Below, in pieces: positions 22,784 through 32,277 of a stretch of 53,474 bases of DNA; position 1 is the stretch's first letter; each line of letters begins with the position of its first letter. A program made the translations under genes and the position numbers. The DNA comes from Mycobacterium shimoidei (GTDB lineage Bacteria; Actinomycetota; Actinomycetes; Mycobacteriales; Mycobacteriaceae), in contig LQPU01000050.1 of NCBI GenBank assembly GCA_002101905.1, positions 1-53,474 of the forward strand, read 5' to 3'. The notes under the pieces are model-generated. The model was not told where the DNA came from. It saw nothing but the letters and a program-made list of their open reading frames with translations, and did not search any database.

Positions 22784-24196
22784 CTAGGCGGCGCTGTCTT
22801 GGATGCGGACCCATGGCCGCGCTTCTTCGAGCTCGTAGGCCAGTTCCAGCAGCCGGGCCTCTTGCCCGATGTCGGCCGAGAACATCATGCCCACCGGAAG
22901 GCCGTCCGCCGACTGGGCCAGCGGCAGCGAGATCGCGGGTTCGCCGGTGACGTTGTGCAGTGGCGTGTAGGCCACCCAATCCTTGAGTCGGTCCATGACC
23001 TGCTCGTACTCGGCGGTCGGGTCGAGATGGCCGATGGGTGGCGGCGGATCGGCCAGCGTCGGGGTAAGCACGACGTCGTAGGTCTGGGCCAACCGCGCAG
23101 TGTGTCGCCGTACACCCCGTAACCGCATCACCGCCAGCGGCAGCCGGTGCAGGTTGCGGCGGGCGTGGCGAGCCAACCCCAACGTCAGGTTGTCCAGCCG
23201 TGCGCGATCGAAATCGGCGAACTCGCGACGACTGACCTGAATTTGACCGAACGCCAACAGCGCCCAGTACGACACGAAGTCGGTGACGAAATTCGAAGGC
23301 ACCGGAGGTTTTTCGAGCTGCTCGACGTGGTGGCCGAGCTCTTCGAGCAGGCCCGCGGTTTTCAACGTCAACTCACGCAGTTCGCGGCTGCACTCTCGCT
23401 GGATCGAGCGGGTGATCACGGCGACTTTCAGCCGTTGCTTACCGGGCCCCTGCACGTCGCCGATCGGGGGTAATTTTCGGACAGGCCAAATGCGTTCCGC
23501 TTCCCGGAAAAACGCGGCGGTGTCCCGTACCGACCGGGTGACGACCCCGTTGGTGACCAGGCGTATCGGCATCTTGCGCATGTCCTTGTCCAGCGGCAGC
23601 CGACCACGCGATGGTTTGAGGCCGACAAGTCCGTTGCAAGCCGCGGGAATTCGGATCGATCCGCCGCCGTCGTTGGCGTGGGCGATCGGTACCGCACCCG
23701 CTGCGACGAACGCACCGGATCCCGACGACGAGGCGCCGGCGGTGTGGTCGGTGTTCCACGGGTTGCGGACCGGTCCGATCCGGGGATGCTCGGCCGAGCC
23801 GCTGAAGCCGTATTCCGACATCTGCGTCTTGCCTACTGCCGTCAGGCCGGAGCCGAGGAGGACCCGGGTGAAGTCGCCATCGGCGGGAGCCGGCCGCGGT
23901 GTCCACGCGTCGGTTCCGTGCATCGTGGGCATCCCGGCCACATCGGTGTTGTCCTTGACGAACGTCGGCACCCCGGCGAAAAAGCCCGCGCCGGACGGCT
24001 TTGACGCCTCGGCGCGGGCCCGGTCGAACGCCCGATACGCCAAGCCGTTCAGCGCCGGGTTGACAGCTTCGATACGAGCGATCGCGGCGTCGACGACCTC
24101 GGCCGGGGAGACCTTGCCGGACTTGATGGCCTGCGCGAGCGCGACCGCGTCGAAGTCACCGAGAGCGTCGTCACCGAAGGCGTGTACATGTCGCAT
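22784..24196 (-). CDS. amiC: amidase (amidase-signature family)
   Basis: 470 residues; hydrolyses carboxylic amides. The Ser-cisSer-Lys triad is present: Lys in FVKDNTD, Ser in GASSSGSGA, and the nucleophile region GGGSIRIPAACNGLVGLKPS. The N-terminus (VHAFGDDALGDFDAVALAQAI) and C-terminus match mycobacterial AmiC (473 residues). The natural substrate is unknown. It converges on marR with the repeat pair between them, and lies upstream of the rpsB-tsf unit's end. Confidence 0.93.
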   Translation of the reverse strand: MRHVHAFGDDALGDFDAVALAQAIKSGKVSPAEVVDAAIARIEAVNPALNGLAYRAFDRARAEASKPSGAGFFAGVPTFVKDNTDVAGMPTMHGTDAWTPRPAPADGDFTRVLLGSGLTAVGKTQMSEYGFSGSAEHPRIGPVRNPWNTDHTAGASSSGSGAFVAAGAVPIAHANDGGGSIRIPAACNGLVGLKPSRGRLPLDKDMRKMPIRLVTNGVVTRSVRDTAAFFREAERIWPVRKLPPIGDVQGPGKQRLKVAVITRSIQRECSRELRELTLKTAGLLEELGHHVEQLEKPPVPSNFVTDFVSYWALLAFGQIQVSRREFADFDRARLDNLTLGLARHARRNLHRLPLAVMRLRGVRRHTARLAQTYDVVLTPTLADPPPPIGHLDPTAEYEQVMDRLKDWVAYTPLHNVTGEPAISLPLAQSADGLPVGMMFSADIGQEARLLELAYELEEARPWVRIQDSAA

Positions 24197-24266
24197 GGGT
24201 CGAAACTATTCGATTTCGGCCCGGCCGTGTGGCGCTCGGTGACGATTGCCGTGCCGGCGATCGCCG

Positions 24267-25082
24267 CTAGGCCTGTCCCACCTCGAAACGCACAAACCGC
24301 GTCACGGTGATGCCGGCCTCGTCGAGCAGCGCCTTGACGGTCTTCTTGCTGTCGGACACCGACGGCTGCTCGAGCAGCACGACGTCCTTGAAGAAGCCGT
24401 TGACGCGGCCCTCGACGATCTTGGGCAACGCCTGTTCGGGTTTGCCCTCGTTCTTGGCGGTCTCTTCGGCGATGCGCCGTTCGTTGGCCACCACGTCCTC
24501 GGGCACGTCGTCGCGGGTCAGGTAACGAGCCTTGAGCGCGGCGATCTGCAGCGCGACCGCGTGCGCGGCCTCCTGGTCGGTGCCGCTGTATTCGACTAGC
24601 ACGCCGACGGCCGGCGGCAGATCCGCCGACCGCTTGTGCAGATAGGTCTCCACGGTGCCGTCCAGGAACGCAACGCGGCGCAGCTCGAGCTTCTCGCCGA
24701 TCTTGGCCGACAACTCGGCGATCGCCTGCTCGACGGTCTTGTCACCGACTTTGACAGCTTTGAGCGCGTCGACGTCGGCGGCCTTCGATGATGCCGCAGC
24801 CCCGACGATCTGGTCGGCGAGCTGCTGGAATTCGGCACTCTTGGCGACGAAGTCGGTCTCGGAGTTCAACTCGATCAACGCGCCGTCCTTGGCGGCGACC
24901 AGGCCTTCCGCGGTGGCCCGCTCAGCGCGCTTGCCGACGTCCTTGGCGCCCTTGATGCGCAGCGCCTCGACGGCCTTGTCGAAGTCCCCGTCGGATTCGG
25001 CCAACGCATTCTTGCAGTCGAGCATCCCGGCGCCGGTGAGCTCGCGAAGCCGCTTGACGTCGGCAGCGGTGTAGTTTGCCAT
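24267..25082 (-). CDS. tsf: elongation factor Ts
   Basis: 271 residues, identical in length to M. tuberculosis EF-Ts; exchanges GDP for GTP on EF-Tu. The N-terminal UBA-like module begins MANYTAADVKRLRELTGAGMLDCKNAL, and the core contains the TDFVAKS segment that contacts EF-Tu. The ATG at 25082 is one base after the rpsB stop. Confidence 0.98.
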   Translation of the reverse strand: MANYTAADVKRLRELTGAGMLDCKNALAESDGDFDKAVEALRIKGAKDVGKRAERATAEGLVAAKDGALIELNSETDFVAKSAEFQQLADQIVGAAASSKAADVDALKAVKVGDKTVEQAIAELSAKIGEKLELRRVAFLDGTVETYLHKRSADLPPAVGVLVEYSGTDQEAAHAVALQIAALKARYLTRDDVPEDVVANERRIAEETAKNEGKPEQALPKIVEGRVNGFFKDVVLLEQPSVSDSKKTVKALLDEAGITVTRFVRFEVGQA

Positions 25083-25083
25083 C

Positions 25084-25923
25084 TCAGCCTTCCGTGTTGG
25101 TCGTATCGGTCTGCGCACCGGGCGCGGCCGGGGCATCGCCGGCGGGGGCCGTGGCGGCGGCGAGCAGCTCCTGCTCCCACTCGGCCAGCGGTTCGGCGGC
25201 TTCGGCTTCCGGCTTGCCGTCGCCGCGGCCCAGACCGGCGCGGGCCTGCAGGCCCTCGGCCACCGCCGAGGCGATCACCTTGGTCAGCAGCGCCGCCGAG
25301 CGGATCGCGTCGTCGTTGCCCGGGATCGGGTAGTCGACTTCGTCGGGGTCGCAGTTGGTGTCCAGGATCGCGATCACCGGGATGCCCAGCTTGCGGGCCT
25401 CGCCGACGGCGATGTGTTCCTTGTTGGTGTCGACGACCCAGATCGCCGACGGCACCTTGTTCATGTCCCGGATACCGCCGAGGCTGCGCTCCAGCTTGTT
25501 CTTTTCTCGAGTCAGCCCGAGGATCTCTTTTTTGGTGCGGCCCTCGAAGCCACCGGTCTGCTCCATCGCCTCGAGCTCTTTGAGGCGCTGCAACCGCTTG
25601 TGCACCGTGGAGAAGTTGGTCAGCATGCCGCCCAGCCAGCGCTGGTTCACGTAGGGCATGCCGACGCGGATGGCCTCGGCGGCAATGGACTCCTGCGCCT
25701 GCTTTTTGGTGCCGACGAACAAGATGGTGCCGCCGTGGGCGACGGTCTCCTTGACGAACTCGTACGCCTTGTCGATGAACGTCAGCGTCTGCTGCAGGTC
25801 GATGATGTAGATGCCGTTGCGGTCGGTGAAGATGAACCGCTTCATCTTGGGATTCCAGCGACGGGTCTGATGCCCGAAGTGGGTGCCGCTGTCAAGCAGC
25901 TGCTTCATGGTTACAACAGCCAT
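25084..25923 (-). CDS. rpsB: 30S ribosomal protein S2
   Basis: 279 residues. The family N-terminus VTMKQLLDSGTHFGHQTRRW is clear, and WLGGMLTNFST and PSAIWVVDTNKEHIAV follow. The last 40 residues are an Ala/Pro/Glu-rich tail typical of actinobacterial S2. The ATG at 25923 is used; the longer frame lies in the leader. The roughly 240-nt gap to the divergent M23 gene holds its leader and promoter, which I could not pin down. Confidence 0.98.
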   Translation of the reverse strand: MAVVTMKQLLDSGTHFGHQTRRWNPKMKRFIFTDRNGIYIIDLQQTLTFIDKAYEFVKETVAHGGTILFVGTKKQAQESIAAEAIRVGMPYVNQRWLGGMLTNFSTVHKRLQRLKELEAMEQTGGFEGRTKKEILGLTREKNKLERSLGGIRDMNKVPSAIWVVDTNKEHIAVGEARKLGIPVIAILDTNCDPDEVDYPIPGNDDAIRSAALLTKVIASAVAEGLQARAGLGRGDGKPEAEAAEPLAEWEQELLAAATAPAGDAPAAPGAQTDTTNTEG

Positions 25924-26162
25924 GTGTATGCCTTTGTCGTCGGTTGTCGCCCGGCGACGGGTGAAGCCGGGCCCTGGTGTCCACGGGATACCGGCCCGGC
26001 TAAGCAATGCTTTAAACGGGACCGCGCGGCATCCGTCGGCTGTAGACACGCGAAGTCAGCCCGCTCTAAAGCGAGCTGCGTGCACGAGTTTACACGGTTC
26101 AAGCAGGTGCTTTGTCCACAGACCGGCTGGCGGGCCGGCCCGCTGCGCGCTGGACTGGCCCG

Positions 26163-26651
26163 ATGCGGATCTTCGCAGTGCTCCTGGTCATGGTGTGCTG
26201 TGCTGCCCCGGCGGCGGCCGACGATGCGCGTCTGGACTGGCCGATGCGGCCGCCCCCGGCCGTTGTGCGCGGCTTCGATGCGCCCTCGCCAGATTGGCAC
26301 CCGGGCCATCGAGGCGTTGACCTGGCCGGACGGGCCGGTCAGCCGGTGTACGCCGCGGGCAGCGCGACGGTGGTGTTCGCCGGGCTTTCCGGCGGGCGAC
26401 CGGTGGTGTCGCTGGCCCATCCGGGCGGACTGCGCACCAGCTACCAGCCGGTGCGGGCCGCGGTGCAGGCGGGTCAGCAGGTGACCAGCGCGACGGTGAT
26501 CGGCGAACTGCTGGCCGGCCACCCCGGCTGTGGCACAGCGGCCTGCCTGCACTGGGGCGCCATGTGGGGCCCGGCGTCGCGCGCGGACTACGTCGACCCG
26601 CTCGGTCTGCTCGCGTCGACGCCGATCCGGCTCAAGCCGCTGCGCGGCTAG
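26163..26651 (+). CDS. secreted M23/LytM-like protein (Rv2891-type)
   Basis: 162 residues from the ATG at 26163, which begins directly with a signal peptide (MRIFAVLLVMVCCAAPAAA). The LytM fold follows: HPGHRGVDLAG supplies the first zinc His and Asp (HxxxD), VYAAGSATVVFAG the central strands, and CLHWGAMWG stands where catalytic members have HxH. The first His of HxH is therefore Cys; the second, a zinc ligand, is kept. The protein may bind peptidoglycan or act weakly. A GTG/ATG further upstream (26112) is possible but would displace the signal peptide. Confidence 0.82.
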   Translation: MRIFAVLLVMVCCAAPAAADDARLDWPMRPPPAVVRGFDAPSPDWHPGHRGVDLAGRAGQPVYAAGSATVVFAGLSGGRPVVSLAHPGGLRTSYQPVRAAVQAGQQVTSATVIGELLAGHPGCGTAACLHWGAMWGPASRADYVDPLGLLASTPIRLKPLRG

Positions 26652-26660
26652 GGCGAGCGG

Positions 26661-27563
26661 TCAGGCCCGCGGGTGAGCCTGGTCGTGCACCTTGCGCAGC
26701 CGGGCGACGGTGACGTGGGTGTAGAGCTGAGTGGTAGCCAGACTCGAGTGCCCGAGCAGCTCTTGCACCACACGCAGGTCCGCCCCGCCTTCGAGCAGGT
26801 GGGTGGCGGCGCTGTGCCGAAGCCCGTGCGGGCCTATGTCGGGCGCACCGTCGACCGCGGCCATGGTCTGATGCACGACGGTGCGGGCCTGGCGCACGTC
26901 GAGGCGCCGCCCGCGAGCACCCAACAGCAGCGCCGGCCCGGACTCCGCGGTGGCCAGTTCGGGACGCCCGTGGGCCAGCCACGCCTCGAGCGCGTCGGCG
27001 GCGGGCCCGCCAAAGGGCGCGGTGCGCTGCTTGTCGCCCTTGCCCAGCACCCGCAGCAGCCGATTGCCGGTGTCGACGTCGTCGATGTCCAGGCCGCACA
27101 GTTCGCTGACCCGGATGCCGGTGGCATACAGCAGCTCGACGATCAGCCGGTCGCGCAGCGCCAGCGGATCGCCTTGCTGCGAACCGGATTTCGCGGCTGC
27201 CATGGCGGCCAGCGCCTGGTCTTGGCGCAGCACCGCCGGCAGCGTGCGACGCGCTTTGGGCAGCTGCAGCCGCACGGCCGGGTCGGTGTCCAACAGGCCC
27301 TGTCGCACCGCCCACGCGGTGAACGCCTTGACCGCCGAGGTGCGCCGCGCCAGCGTCGTGCGGGCCGCACCGGCGCCGGCTTGCGCCGCCAGCCAGGACC
27401 GCAGCAGCGGCAGGTTCAGCCCCCGCAGGCCGGCGCCGGGCGCGTGTTCGTCGAGGAAGGCGAACAGCGAGCGCAGATCGCCCAGATAGGCGCGGCGGGT
27501 GTGTTCCGAGCGGCCGCGCTGCAGCGCCAGGTAGTCGTCGAACTGTTCGAGGATGGCCTGCAC
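26661..27563 (-). CDS. xerC: tyrosine recombinase XerC
   Basis: 300 residues; resolves chromosome dimers at dif with XerD. N-terminal SAM-like core-binding domain (about 1-95) and C-terminal catalytic domain. Catalytic residues: Arg in ATGIRVSEL, HGLRHSAATHLL (His-x-x-Arg), GHSSLATTQLYTHV with the His and nucleophilic Tyr. The GTG at 27563 gives the known mycobacterial N-terminus (QAILEQFDDYLALQRG). It is the last gene of the yraN-comM-dprA-viuB-monooxygenase run. Confidence 0.95.
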   Translation of the reverse strand: MQAILEQFDDYLALQRGRSEHTRRAYLGDLRSLFAFLDEHAPGAGLRGLNLPLLRSWLAAQAGAGAARTTLARRTSAVKAFTAWAVRQGLLDTDPAVRLQLPKARRTLPAVLRQDQALAAMAAAKSGSQQGDPLALRDRLIVELLYATGIRVSELCGLDIDDVDTGNRLLRVLGKGDKQRTAPFGGPAADALEAWLAHGRPELATAESGPALLLGARGRRLDVRQARTVVHQTMAAVDGAPDIGPHGLRHSAATHLLEGGADLRVVQELLGHSSLATTQLYTHVTVARLRKVHDQAHPRA

Positions 27564-27595
27564 TCCCCCACGGTGGCAGACGCCGGGCCCGCGGC

Positions 27596-28756
27596 TCAGG
27601 TGACGCGCCGCAGCGCGTCGCGATCCAGATCGCCCAGCGTCGGATACCCGTCGACGGCCATGATCAGGTCGGTCTCGGCCAGCAGTGCGCGCAGCACATG
27701 GACGATGCCGTCGGCGCCGCCGAGCGCCAGTCCGTAGGCGTAGGGCCGGCCGATGCCGACCGCCGTCGCGCCCAGGGCCAGCGCTTTGACGATGTCGGCG
27801 CCGCTGCGAACGCCCGAGTCGAACAGCACCGGCAGTCCATCTGCGGCGTCGACGACCTCCGCCAGGCAGTCCAGCGCCGGCAGGCCGCCGTTGGCCTGCC
27901 GGCCGCCGTGGTTGGAGCAGTAGATGCCGTCGACGCCGCCGTCCTTGGCGCGGCGGGCGTCCTCGGGATGGCAGATGCCTTTGACGATCAGCGGCAGGCT
28001 GGTCAGCGAGCGCAGCCACGGCAGGTCATCCCAGGTCAGGGAATGTCCGAAGACCTGTACCCAGCGCAGCACGACGGCCTGGATGTCGTCTTCCGGCGCC
28101 TGCTGCAGGCCGGCCCGGAATACCGGATCGCTGGTGTAGTTGCTCAGGCAATGGCCGCGCAGCTGCGGGAAGTTGGCGGTGGACAGATCGCGTGGCCGCC
28201 AGCCGGGCACCCAGGTGTCGAGGGTGACGATGATGCCGCGGTAGCCGGCCGCCTCGGCGCGATGGACCAGGCTGGCGGCAAGTTCCCGGTCGTTGGGTGT
28301 GTACAGCTGGAAAAACCCTGGCGTGTCGCCGAATTCGGCGGCGACATCTTCGAGCGGGTCGGCGGTCAAGGTGGAGACGACCATCGGTACGCCGGTGCGG
28401 GCGGCCGCGCGGGCGGACGCCAGATCGCCGTGGCCGTCCTGAGCGCAGATACCGATGACCCCGATCGGCGCCATGAATATCGGTGCGGGCAGCGTCATTC
28501 CGAACAGTTCGACCGACAGGTCGCGTTCGGTGGCACCGACGAACATCCGCGGGATCAGCCCCCATCGCTCGAACGCCTCGCAATTGGCCCGCTGGGTGCG
28601 TTCGTCGCCGGCGCCGCCGGCCACATACGACCATACCGACGGCGGCATGGCGGCCTGTGCCTTGGCTTCCAACTCGCCGAATGCCATCGGCAGTGACGGC
28701 TGTACGCCGGACAGGCCCTGCAGGTAGATCTCGAACTGATAGTTCCCGTATGCCAT
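27596..28756 (-). CDS. lactate 2-monooxygenase-like FMN enzyme
   Basis: 386 residues; FMN-dependent alpha-hydroxyacid oxidising family. The alignment with Mycobacterium smegmatis lactate 2-monooxygenase is close throughout (QGLSGVQPSLPM, SYVAGGAGDE, FMAPIGVIGICAQDGHGD). The catalytic His-x-x-Arg is in CSNHGGRQANGG, and the FMN phosphate site is DSGVRSGADIVKALALGA. Such enzymes oxidise L-lactate to acetate and CO2, or related hydroxyacids to the keto acid. It sits between viuB and xerC, adjacent genes in M. tuberculosis, so it is an insertion into an otherwise conserved run. Confidence 0.9.
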   Translation of the reverse strand: MAYGNYQFEIYLQGLSGVQPSLPMAFGELEAKAQAAMPPSVWSYVAGGAGDERTQRANCEAFERWGLIPRMFVGATERDLSVELFGMTLPAPIFMAPIGVIGICAQDGHGDLASARAAARTGVPMVVSTLTADPLEDVAAEFGDTPGFFQLYTPNDRELAASLVHRAEAAGYRGIIVTLDTWVPGWRPRDLSTANFPQLRGHCLSNYTSDPVFRAGLQQAPEDDIQAVVLRWVQVFGHSLTWDDLPWLRSLTSLPLIVKGICHPEDARRAKDGGVDGIYCSNHGGRQANGGLPALDCLAEVVDAADGLPVLFDSGVRSGADIVKALALGATAVGIGRPYAYGLALGGADGIVHVLRALLAETDLIMAVDGYPTLGDLDRDALRRVT

Positions 28757-28773
28757 GCAGTGAGGATGCCAGG

Positions 28774-29673
28774 TCAGCCGGCTGCCTCAGCCTCGGCGAG
28801 TTCCTTTTTCCACTGCCGGAACATCTCCTCGGTGCGGCCGCGACGCCAATAACCGGAGATCGACGCCCATTTCGCGTCGACTTCGCGGTCCTTTCGGATG
28901 TAGGGCCGCAGGTTGTGCATGACGGTCTGGGCCTCGCCGTGGATGAACGCGTGCACCTGCCCGGGTAGCCATTGGGTCGTGGTGACGGCCTCGATCAACG
29001 GGGCATGATCGCCGGCGCGGTCCTCGCCCACCAGGTCGGCGCGCCCGCCGCGGTAGATCCAGTTCACCGCCACGCCTTCCGGGGCTTTCAGCGGGATTTC
29101 GTGCTCGGGGCCGGCGATCTCGATGAAGGCCTTGCCGACGGCATCATCGGGTAGCGCTTCCAGCGCCACACTGATCGCCGGCAACGCCGATTCGTCGCCG
29201 GCGAACAGGTGCCAGTCGGCTGCCGGATCCGGGGCATACGCCCCGCTGGGACCCATCAAGTAGGCCGGCTGGCCGGGTTCGGCGGCGCCGGCCCATCGCC
29301 CGGCGGTGCCGTGTTCGCCGTGTACGACGATGTCGATGGCGATCTGCCGGGCGGCGCGGTCGACGCGGCGCACGGTCATGGTGCGGATGACCGGCTTTCG
29401 TTCGGATGGCAGCTCGGCGAAGCTGTCCAGCGTCAGCGGCTGCGGCAGCTCGGTCACATCGACGTCGTCGGCGATGAACACCAGCTTGACGTAGGAGTCG
29501 GTGAACTCGCTGGGCTTGAAGGTGTCGAAGCCTGCACCGCCGAGCACCACCCGGACCATGTGCGGCGTAAGTTCCTCGCTGCTTACCACTTCGAAGGTGT
29601 GCACTGGTCGACCGGCCACGTCGTCGACTATACGGTCACCGTTTTCGCGTCCGGACGATGCGCCATCGGCCAT
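28774..29673 (-). CDS. viuB: siderophore-interacting protein (FAD-binding ferric-siderophore reductase)
   Basis: 299 residues. The N-terminal FAD-binding barrel (HTFEVVSSEELTPHMVRVVL, then RTMTVRRVD) and C-terminal SIP/NAD(P)H domain (WHLFAGDESALPAI, GYWRRGRTEE near the end) define the ViuB/YqjH family, which releases iron from ferric siderophores. The ATG at 29673 overlaps the end of dprA by 38 nt. The GTG at 29619, which would start the protein at AGRPVHTFEVV and match the M. tuberculosis length (283), is an equally plausible start. No IdeR box was found. Confidence 0.88.
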   Translation of the reverse strand: MADGASSGRENGDRIVDDVAGRPVHTFEVVSSEELTPHMVRVVLGGAGFDTFKPSEFTDSYVKLVFIADDVDVTELPQPLTLDSFAELPSERKPVIRTMTVRRVDRAARQIAIDIVVHGEHGTAGRWAGAAEPGQPAYLMGPSGAYAPDPAADWHLFAGDESALPAISVALEALPDDAVGKAFIEIAGPEHEIPLKAPEGVAVNWIYRGGRADLVGEDRAGDHAPLIEAVTTTQWLPGQVHAFIHGEAQTVMHNLRPYIRKDREVDAKWASISGYWRRGRTEEMFRQWKKELAEAEAAG

Positions 29674-30769
29674 CCTCGCGTTCGGCTAACCCGGCGACTT
29701 CCAACATCGTCAACGGACCGAACACCTTCGCCGGCGCCAGCCCGGCGGCGACGGCGATCTCATCGACCGTCGCCAGTCCACGGCCGGGCAGCGCTTCATA
29801 CACCTGCCGCTCAGCGTCGCTGAGCCCGTCCAGCGGCGTGGTTGGTCGGGATGGTTCGGCGGCCAACTCGCCGATGCGGCCTACGAGTTCAACGATGTCT
29901 GCGGCGCGGGTGATCACCTCGGCGCCGTCGCGCAACAGGACGTGGCAGCCCGTCGATGCCGACGATGTCACCGGCCCCGGCACCGCCCCCACCACCCGGC
30001 CCAGCGCCCGGGCCCATGCGGCGGTGTTCGCCGCGCCGCTGCGCAGACCGGCTTCCACCACGATCGCCGCGCCCGCAAGCGCCGCCACCAAACGGTTGCG
30101 GGTCAAGAACCGGTGCCGCGCCGGCCGCACACCGGGTGGATATTCGGTGACCAGCAGCCCGTGCCCGCCGATTCGATGGAGCAACGCGGAATGCCCTGCG
30201 GGATAAGGGATGTCGATACCACCGGCCAGCACGCCGACGGTTGTCCCATCCGCGGCGAGCGCGGCGCGATGCGCCGCACCGTCAATGCCGTAGGCCGCGC
30301 CGGAGACCACCGCCACGTCGTGTTCGACCAGCCCGGTGGCCAGGTCGGCCGCAATGTGCTCGCCGTACGCGGTGGAGGCCCGGGTGCCGACCACGGCGGC
30401 CGCCCGCTGGGTGAGGTCGTCGAGCCGTTCCGGGCCGACGGCCCACAACACCATCGGTGGCCTGCCCTGCGGTCTGCTCGCGGCGCCGACGCTGGTGAAC
30501 GCGGTGAAGGCCAGCACCGGCCATTCGTCGTCCTCCGGCGTGATCAACCGCCCACCCCGACGGTGCAGCAAGTCGAGATCTTCTGCGGCACGGTCGATGT
30601 CGCGGCGTGCCTCGGTGTGTCGCGCCAGGGCGTCGTCGACGTGACCTCGGCGCACCATCTCGGCGGCTTCCGTCGGTCCCACCCGATCGACCAGGGCGGC
30701 CAGTTCCGCGCACGGCGCTTCGGCCACCCGGGACAGATACGCCCACGCTCGTGACGTCGCGTCGCTCAT
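29636..30769 (-). CDS. dprA: DNA processing protein DprA
   Basis: 377 residues; ssDNA-binding, RecA-loading Rossmann-like protein of natural transformation and recombination. The core contains AAVVGTRASTAYG, VSGAAYGIDGAAHRAAL, GTTVGVLAGGIDIPYP and the RFLTRNRLVAALAGAAIVVEA segment. A winged-helix C-terminal domain (about 310-375) is present. Overlaps comM by 4 nt and viuB by up to 38 nt. Confidence 0.95.
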   Translation of the reverse strand: MSDATSRAWAYLSRVAEAPCAELAALVDRVGPTEAAEMVRRGHVDDALARHTEARRDIDRAAEDLDLLHRRGGRLITPEDDEWPVLAFTAFTSVGAASRPQGRPPMVLWAVGPERLDDLTQRAAAVVGTRASTAYGEHIAADLATGLVEHDVAVVSGAAYGIDGAAHRAALAADGTTVGVLAGGIDIPYPAGHSALLHRIGGHGLLVTEYPPGVRPARHRFLTRNRLVAALAGAAIVVEAGLRSGAANTAAWARALGRVVGAVPGPVTSSASTGCHVLLRDGAEVITRAADIVELVGRIGELAAEPSRPTTPLDGLSDAERQVYEALPGRGLATVDEIAVAAGLAPAKVFGPLTMLEVAGLAEREDGRWRIVRTRKR

Positions 30770-32277
30770 CGGGCCGTCCCGGCTTGGCGGAAGCTCAACG
30801 CGGTGGCCACCTCGTCAAGGCCGGGCGAGGTTCGCCCCGCCAGATCGGCCAGTGTCCAGGCGACTCGCAACGTGCGATCGAGGCCGCGAATGCTCAGCAG
30901 GCCGCGGTCCAGTGCTGTGCGCAACGGCTGCATTACGGCGTTGCCCAGCCGGAACTTTCGCCGTAGCAGCGGCCCGCTGACTTCCGCGTTGGTCGCAAAG
31001 CCGTGTGCTCGCCATCGCTCGGCGGCGGCGGCGCGCGCGGCTGCCACTCTTTCGCGTACCCGCGCCGTCGACTCGGCCTCAGTGACCGACAGAGCGCTCT
31101 TACGCACGGGATCCATTTCGACCCGCAGATCGACACGATCCAGCAGCGGTCCGGATAACCGCCCCAGGTAGCGGCGTTTTGCCGCGGCCTTACAGATGCA
31201 GTCGCGCGGGTCGGCCGGTGCGCACGGACACGGGTTGGCCGCCATCACCAATTGGAAGCGGGCCGGGTACCGCGCCACCCCGTCGCGGCGGGCAAGCCGA
31301 ATTTCGCCGTCTTCCAACGGTGTTCGCAGTGCCTCCAAAGCGCTGACACCGATCTCGGCGCACTCGTCGAGAAACAGCACCCCGCGGTGGGCGCGGCTCA
31401 CGGCGCCGGGCCGAGCCAGCCCAGATCCGCCACCGACGAGTGCGGCGACGCTGGAGCTGTGATGCGGCGCCACAAACGGTGGCCTGGTAATCAACGGGGT
31501 GTCGTCCGATAGCAAGCCGGCCACCGAATGGATGGCGGTGACCTCCAGCGACTCGCTCTCCGACAGGGGCGGCAACAGGCCTGGCAGACGCTGCGCGAGC
31601 ATGGTTTTGCCTACTCCCGGCGGGCCGGTCAACATCACATGGTGTGCCCCTGCGGCGGCGACTTCGATTGCGAATCGGGCTTGGGCCTGTCCCACGACAT
31701 CGGCTAGGTCCGCCGACGGCTCCACCGTCGGGACAGCGCCGGTGATCCGCTCGGCCAGCCGGGCCGATCCGCCGAGCCATGCCCGCAACTGGCGGAGCGT
31801 CCGCACTCCCCACACCTCGATACCGTCGACCAGGCTGGCTTCGGCCAGGTTCTCCACCGGCACCACCACCGTCGGCCAGCCCTCGCCTTTGGCCGCGAGC
31901 ACAGCCGGCAACACACCGCGGACCGGGCGGACGCGACCGTCCAGCGCCAACTCGCCCAGCAACACCGCCGTCTCCAGGCGGCGCCAGGGCGTTCTTCGCC
32001 GAGCCGACAACACGGCCGCGGCCAGCGCGATGTCATAAACCGAGCCCACCTTCGGCAGGGTGGCCGGCGACAGCGCCAGCGTGAGCCGGGCCTGCGGCCA
32101 GTCGTCGCCGCAGTTGGTGATCGCCGCGCGGACCCGGTCGCGGGACTCCTGTAACGCAGCGTCGGGCAGGCCGACCAGATGCACTCCCGGCAGACCCGAG
32201 GTGATGTGGGCCTCGATCTCCACGATCTGGCCGTCGAGACCGCGCACGGCGACCGAGAATGCCCGCCCCAGCGCCAT
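30766..32277 (-). CDS. comM: YifB/ComM family Mg-chelatase-like AAA ATPase
   Basis: 503 residues, equal to the M. tuberculosis homologue; branch-migration helicase role shown for ComM in other bacteria. The N-terminal Lon-like S5 domain (about 1-180) is followed by the AAA domain with Walker A GPPGVGKT, Walker B GVLFLDE and the C-terminal Mg_chelatase helical domain. Cysteines in NPCPCAPADPRDCIC are the conserved zinc-like cluster. The ATG at 32277 overlaps the yraN stop by one base. Confidence 0.95.
   Translation of the reverse strand: MALGRAFSVAVRGLDGQIVEIEAHITSGLPGVHLVGLPDAALQESRDRVRAAITNCGDDWPQARLTLALSPATLPKVGSVYDIALAAAVLSARRRTPWRRLETAVLLGELALDGRVRPVRGVLPAVLAAKGEGWPTVVVPVENLAEASLVDGIEVWGVRTLRQLRAWLGGSARLAERITGAVPTVEPSADLADVVGQAQARFAIEVAAAGAHHVMLTGPPGVGKTMLAQRLPGLLPPLSESESLEVTAIHSVAGLLSDDTPLITRPPFVAPHHSSSVAALVGGGSGLARPGAVSRAHRGVLFLDECAEIGVSALEALRTPLEDGEIRLARRDGVARYPARFQLVMAANPCPCAPADPRDCICKAAAKRRYLGRLSGPLLDRVDLRVEMDPVRKSALSVTEAESTARVRERVAAARAAAAERWRAHGFATNAEVSGPLLRRKFRLGNAVMQPLRTALDRGLLSIRGLDRTLRVAWTLADLAGRTSPGLDEVATALSFRQAGTAR

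Noticed and set aside
29560..29760. IdeR box near viuB
   Set aside because: No match to the 19-bp TTAGGTTAGGCTAACCTAA-like consensus; viuB appears to be inside a longer operon.
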